Positions 3,978 to 5,220 of a DNA stretch of 5,220 nucleotides are shown here, piece after piece. The position numbers and the translations under genes were made by a program. The stretch covers positions 1 through 5,220 of the forward strand of contig CAKTXO010000117.1 in the NCBI GenBank assembly GCA_934630985.1, given 5' to 3'. The notes beneath the pieces are model-generated. The model saw nothing but the letters and a program-made list of their open reading frames with translations. It did no database searches and was not told where the DNA came from. Source of the stretch: an uncultured Oscillospiraceae bacterium (lineage in GTDB: Bacteria > Bacillota > Clostridia > Oscillospirales > Oscillospiraceae). The first letter of the stretch is position 1; each line of letters opens with the position of its first letter.

Positions 3978-4928
3978 TTAAGGCTCCACGGTAAATTCCA
4001 CGCAGTAAGATTGCTTGCTGTACCGTTTCGTCACGTTGGCGGGAACCTTCTCCAGGTCATAGTTGTCCCGGATGCCGATTCTCACATAGTAGGTTCCGGG
4101 ATTCAGCTTCCCGGCGGTTTCCGACCAGTCGAAGGTGATTTCACCGGAACCGTCCGAGGTAATGGCAATGGGAAAGCCAGGGGCATCCCGCCCGGTCTGA
4201 GTCACGAATTCATCCTGGGCTTCTTCCACTTCGGCAAACATGATATAGTCCTCACAGGTCAGTTCACCTAGCTCTTGGGACTGTTTCTGGGTATAGGTGA
4301 CGGTCAGGCTCTCCGGCGTCACCGCCTTCACCGTGAATTCCAGCCCCCAGTCCTCCCGATCCAGGAAGTAACCCCACCGGCTGCTCTCGTCCACATAGAA
4401 GTGATCCGAGGAAGAGATGTGTTCTGCCGTATCCCAGATGGTGATTTCGTTGATCAGCGTCTGTCTACCGTCGGGAGATTCGAGGACATCATAGGCAATT
4501 TCCAGGGCGCAATCCGGGTAGGCGTAAACGAAATGGGTCAGACCGTCATCAGAGGAATAGCTTTCCTCGCAGAACCCGTTTTCCGCGTCCATGCGGGCAT
4601 AGGCGAAGATTTCCGCCCCGGTGATTTTTCCGGAACCAATGGCATCCGCCAAAGGCTCGGTTTTCCCGCCCAGGGTGATATTCACCCCGGAAAGCCTTGC
4701 ATATGCCAAATCCATATTTTCCTTTCCCAGCTGCTCCGCAGGAACCCTAGTGAATCCCACCTCTCCCGTTGGCTCGACTGTCAATTGAAGCTTCCGCACG
4801 GCGGCTGAAGCTTCGGAAGCCGGGGCAGTCTCGTGCGGTGCCGTTGCTTCCTCTTTGGCACTGCTGGTGCAGCCACAAAGGCTGCACAGCAGTGCGATAG
4901 ATGTCAGAAGAATTAGAAACTTTTTCAT
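3978..4928 (-). CDS. Ig-like domain lipoprotein
   Basis: A 316-aa predicted lipoprotein: MKKFLILLTS, a hydrophobic core and a lipobox-like LCGC (17-20), with C20 the likely lipidated residue, then a Ser/Ala/Glu-rich tether (21-43). Residues about 73-165 match the shared domain of the other 316-aa protein (ARMDAENGFCEES 111-123, GLTHFVYAYP 129-138, YDVLESPDG 146-154). An Ig-like domain follows from DWGLEFTVKAVTPESL (193-208) to CVEFTVEP at the C-terminus, with KLNPGTYYVRIGI (274-286) equivalent to the L.AGEY strand of its neighbour; this fits the Big_14 type. It probably sits on the outer face of the membrane; ligand and role are unknown. The start at 4928 has GAGG 9 bases upstream and is overlapped by the stop of a 20-codon ORF (ATGA), suggesting translational coupling. 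Its -2 lipobox residue is Cys, which is unusual. Confidence 0.9.
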   Translation of the reverse strand: MKKFLILLTSIALLCSLCGCTSSAKEEATAPHETAPASEASAAVRKLQLTVEPTGEVGFTRVPAEQLGKENMDLAYARLSGVNITLGGKTEPLADAIGSGKITGAEIFAYARMDAENGFCEESYSSDDGLTHFVYAYPDCALEIAYDVLESPDGRQTLINEITIWDTAEHISSSDHFYVDESSRWGYFLDREDWGLEFTVKAVTPESLTVTYTQKQSQELGELTCEDYIMFAEVEEAQDEFVTQTGRDAPGFPIAITSDGSGEITFDWSETAGKLNPGTYYVRIGIRDNYDLEKVPANVTKRYSKQSYCVEFTVEP

Positions 4929-4987
4929 AATGTTTCGCCTCGTTTACCAAATGTCGAAGTCTGTGGACACTGAATTACTTTTTTCAT
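4925..4987 (-). CDS. 20-codon upstream ORF coupled to the lipoprotein gene
   Basis: MKKVIQCPQTSTFGKRGETL. It has a strong AAGGAGG 9 bases upstream of its ATG, stronger than the lipoprotein's own site, and its TGA overlaps the lipoprotein ATG as ATGA. Bases 4974-5022 are nearly identical to 3852-3902, the ribosome binding site and start of the other paralogue (MKKAI versus MKKVI). It could be a translated leader that feeds ribosomes to the lipoprotein start, or the stump of a third paralogue whose body was deleted. The peptide has no hydrophobic run, so it is not itself a signal peptide. Translation is inferred, not shown. Confidence 0.5.
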   Translation of the reverse strand: MKKVIQCPQTSTFGKRGETL

Positions 4988-5023
4988 GGAGTACAGCCTC
5001 CTTCGACTTTTATTTCTGTTTTT

Positions 5024-5052
5024 ATCCTATCACAGGAAATTCAAAAAGGCAA
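5024..5052 (-). promoter_or_regulatory. Probable promoter of the upstream ORF and lipoprotein gene
   Basis: On the minus strand, -35 TTGCCT (5052-5047), a 17-base spacer and -10 TAGGAT (5029-5024), in an AT-rich stretch. The transcript would start near 5017 and carry the 20-codon ORF followed by the lipoprotein gene. Both boxes depart from consensus. Confidence 0.5.
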
Positions 5053-5104
5053 TCACAAATATGAAAAAGTGATACTACCCGGCTCCCTTTGAAAGACGCA
5101 AAAT

Positions 5105-5132
5105 GCCGCCCCTTCCGGATGGAAAGGACGGC
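5105..5132 (-). terminator. Terminator of the LivF-type transporter gene
   Basis: On the minus strand GCCGTCCTTTCC (5132-5121), loop ATCC, GGAAGGGGCGGC (5116-5105): a 12-bp stem including two G-U pairs, followed by ATTTTGCG. It lies 23 bases past the stop of the transporter gene and closes that unit before the lipoprotein promoter. Confidence 0.7.
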
Positions 5133-5155
5133 AATTCTTTGAATTTTTCCGGAAC

Positions 5156-5220
5156 TCAGGTTCCTAAGTAAGCGGCTTTGACGGCCTCGTTGGTCAGAAG
5201 CTCCCCGCCGGTGCCCGTCA
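5156..5220 (-). CDS. livF: C-terminal tail of a branched-chain amino acid ABC transporter ATPase (LivF-type)
   Basis: The last 20 residues, TGTGGELLTNEAVKAAYLGT, are followed by TGA at 5158-5156. The pattern TG.G.ELL....V..AYLG is the characteristic end of LivF, one of two cytoplasmic ATPases of the high-affinity leucine/isoleucine/valine importer (LivJKHMGF type). LivF normally ends within a few residues of AYLG, so the stop position fits. The Walker motifs lie outside the window. LivF genes are usually last in a livHMGF operon, which fits the terminator just after this stop. LivG is less likely because its C-terminus differs; family confidence is good despite the short fragment. Confidence 0.8.
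   Translation of the reverse strand, partial: TGTGGELLTNEAVKAAYLGT

Overview
The window looks like a piece of chromosome from an anaerobic gut Clostridia member, most likely of the Oscillospiraceae/Oscillospirales. This rests on moderate-to-high GC genes, strong AGGAGG-type ribosome binding sites, a Clostridia-type membrane/zinc-ribbon protein, a membrane-anchored GH25 muramidase, Ig-like-domain lipoproteins, and small interspersed inverted-repeat elements with 'TCATTGCGAG...CTCGCAATGA' ends. The assignment is inferred from gene content and style; there is no rRNA or marker gene.

Layout. (1) 1-71: the last 22 codons of an unidentified plus-strand gene. (2) 72-324: no gene, but repeat element R1, bracketed by two near-identical GC-rich hairpins; the right one is the terminator of the next gene. 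(3) 325-852: a divergent pair, an 86-aa protein of unknown function (minus) and a 54-aa ribbon-helix-helix (RHH) DNA-binding protein (plus). They share a 102-bp AT-rich intergenic region with two pairs of GTATAC-type sites, one over the minus-strand promoter and one just upstream of the RHH ribosome binding site. (4) 928-1341 (minus): a 137-aa protein with two membrane segments and a C-terminal CPxC...CPxC zinc ribbon. (5) 1526-2566 (plus): a 346-aa membrane-anchored GH25 lysozyme with its own promoter. (6) 2567-2914: no gene; repeat element R2 (perfect 20-bp terminal inverted repeats), a small hairpin and a strong bidirectional terminator. (7) 2915-3865 and 3978-4928 (minus): tandem paralogues, both exactly 316 aa, exported, with a shared N-terminal domain and a C-terminal Ig-like domain; one is a lipoprotein, the other lacks a lipobox. 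(8) 4925-4987: a 20-codon ORF upstream of the lipoprotein gene, overlapping it by ATGA. Its ribosome binding site and start region are a near copy of those of the other paralogue. (9) 5105-5220: terminator and C-terminal tail of a LivF-type branched-chain amino acid ABC transporter ATPase.

How the genes fit together. Most transcription units look independent, each with its own promoter or terminator. The GH25 enzyme and the two exported Ig-like proteins all act at or outside the membrane, so the centre of the window is a cell-surface region. The RHH gene and its divergent neighbour form a self-contained regulatory module. No CRISPR, transposase, phage gene or obvious defence system is visible. 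The most distinctive points are the paired GTATAC operator, the structured repeats with a compensatory base-pair change, and the duplicated 5' leader feeding the small coupled ORF.
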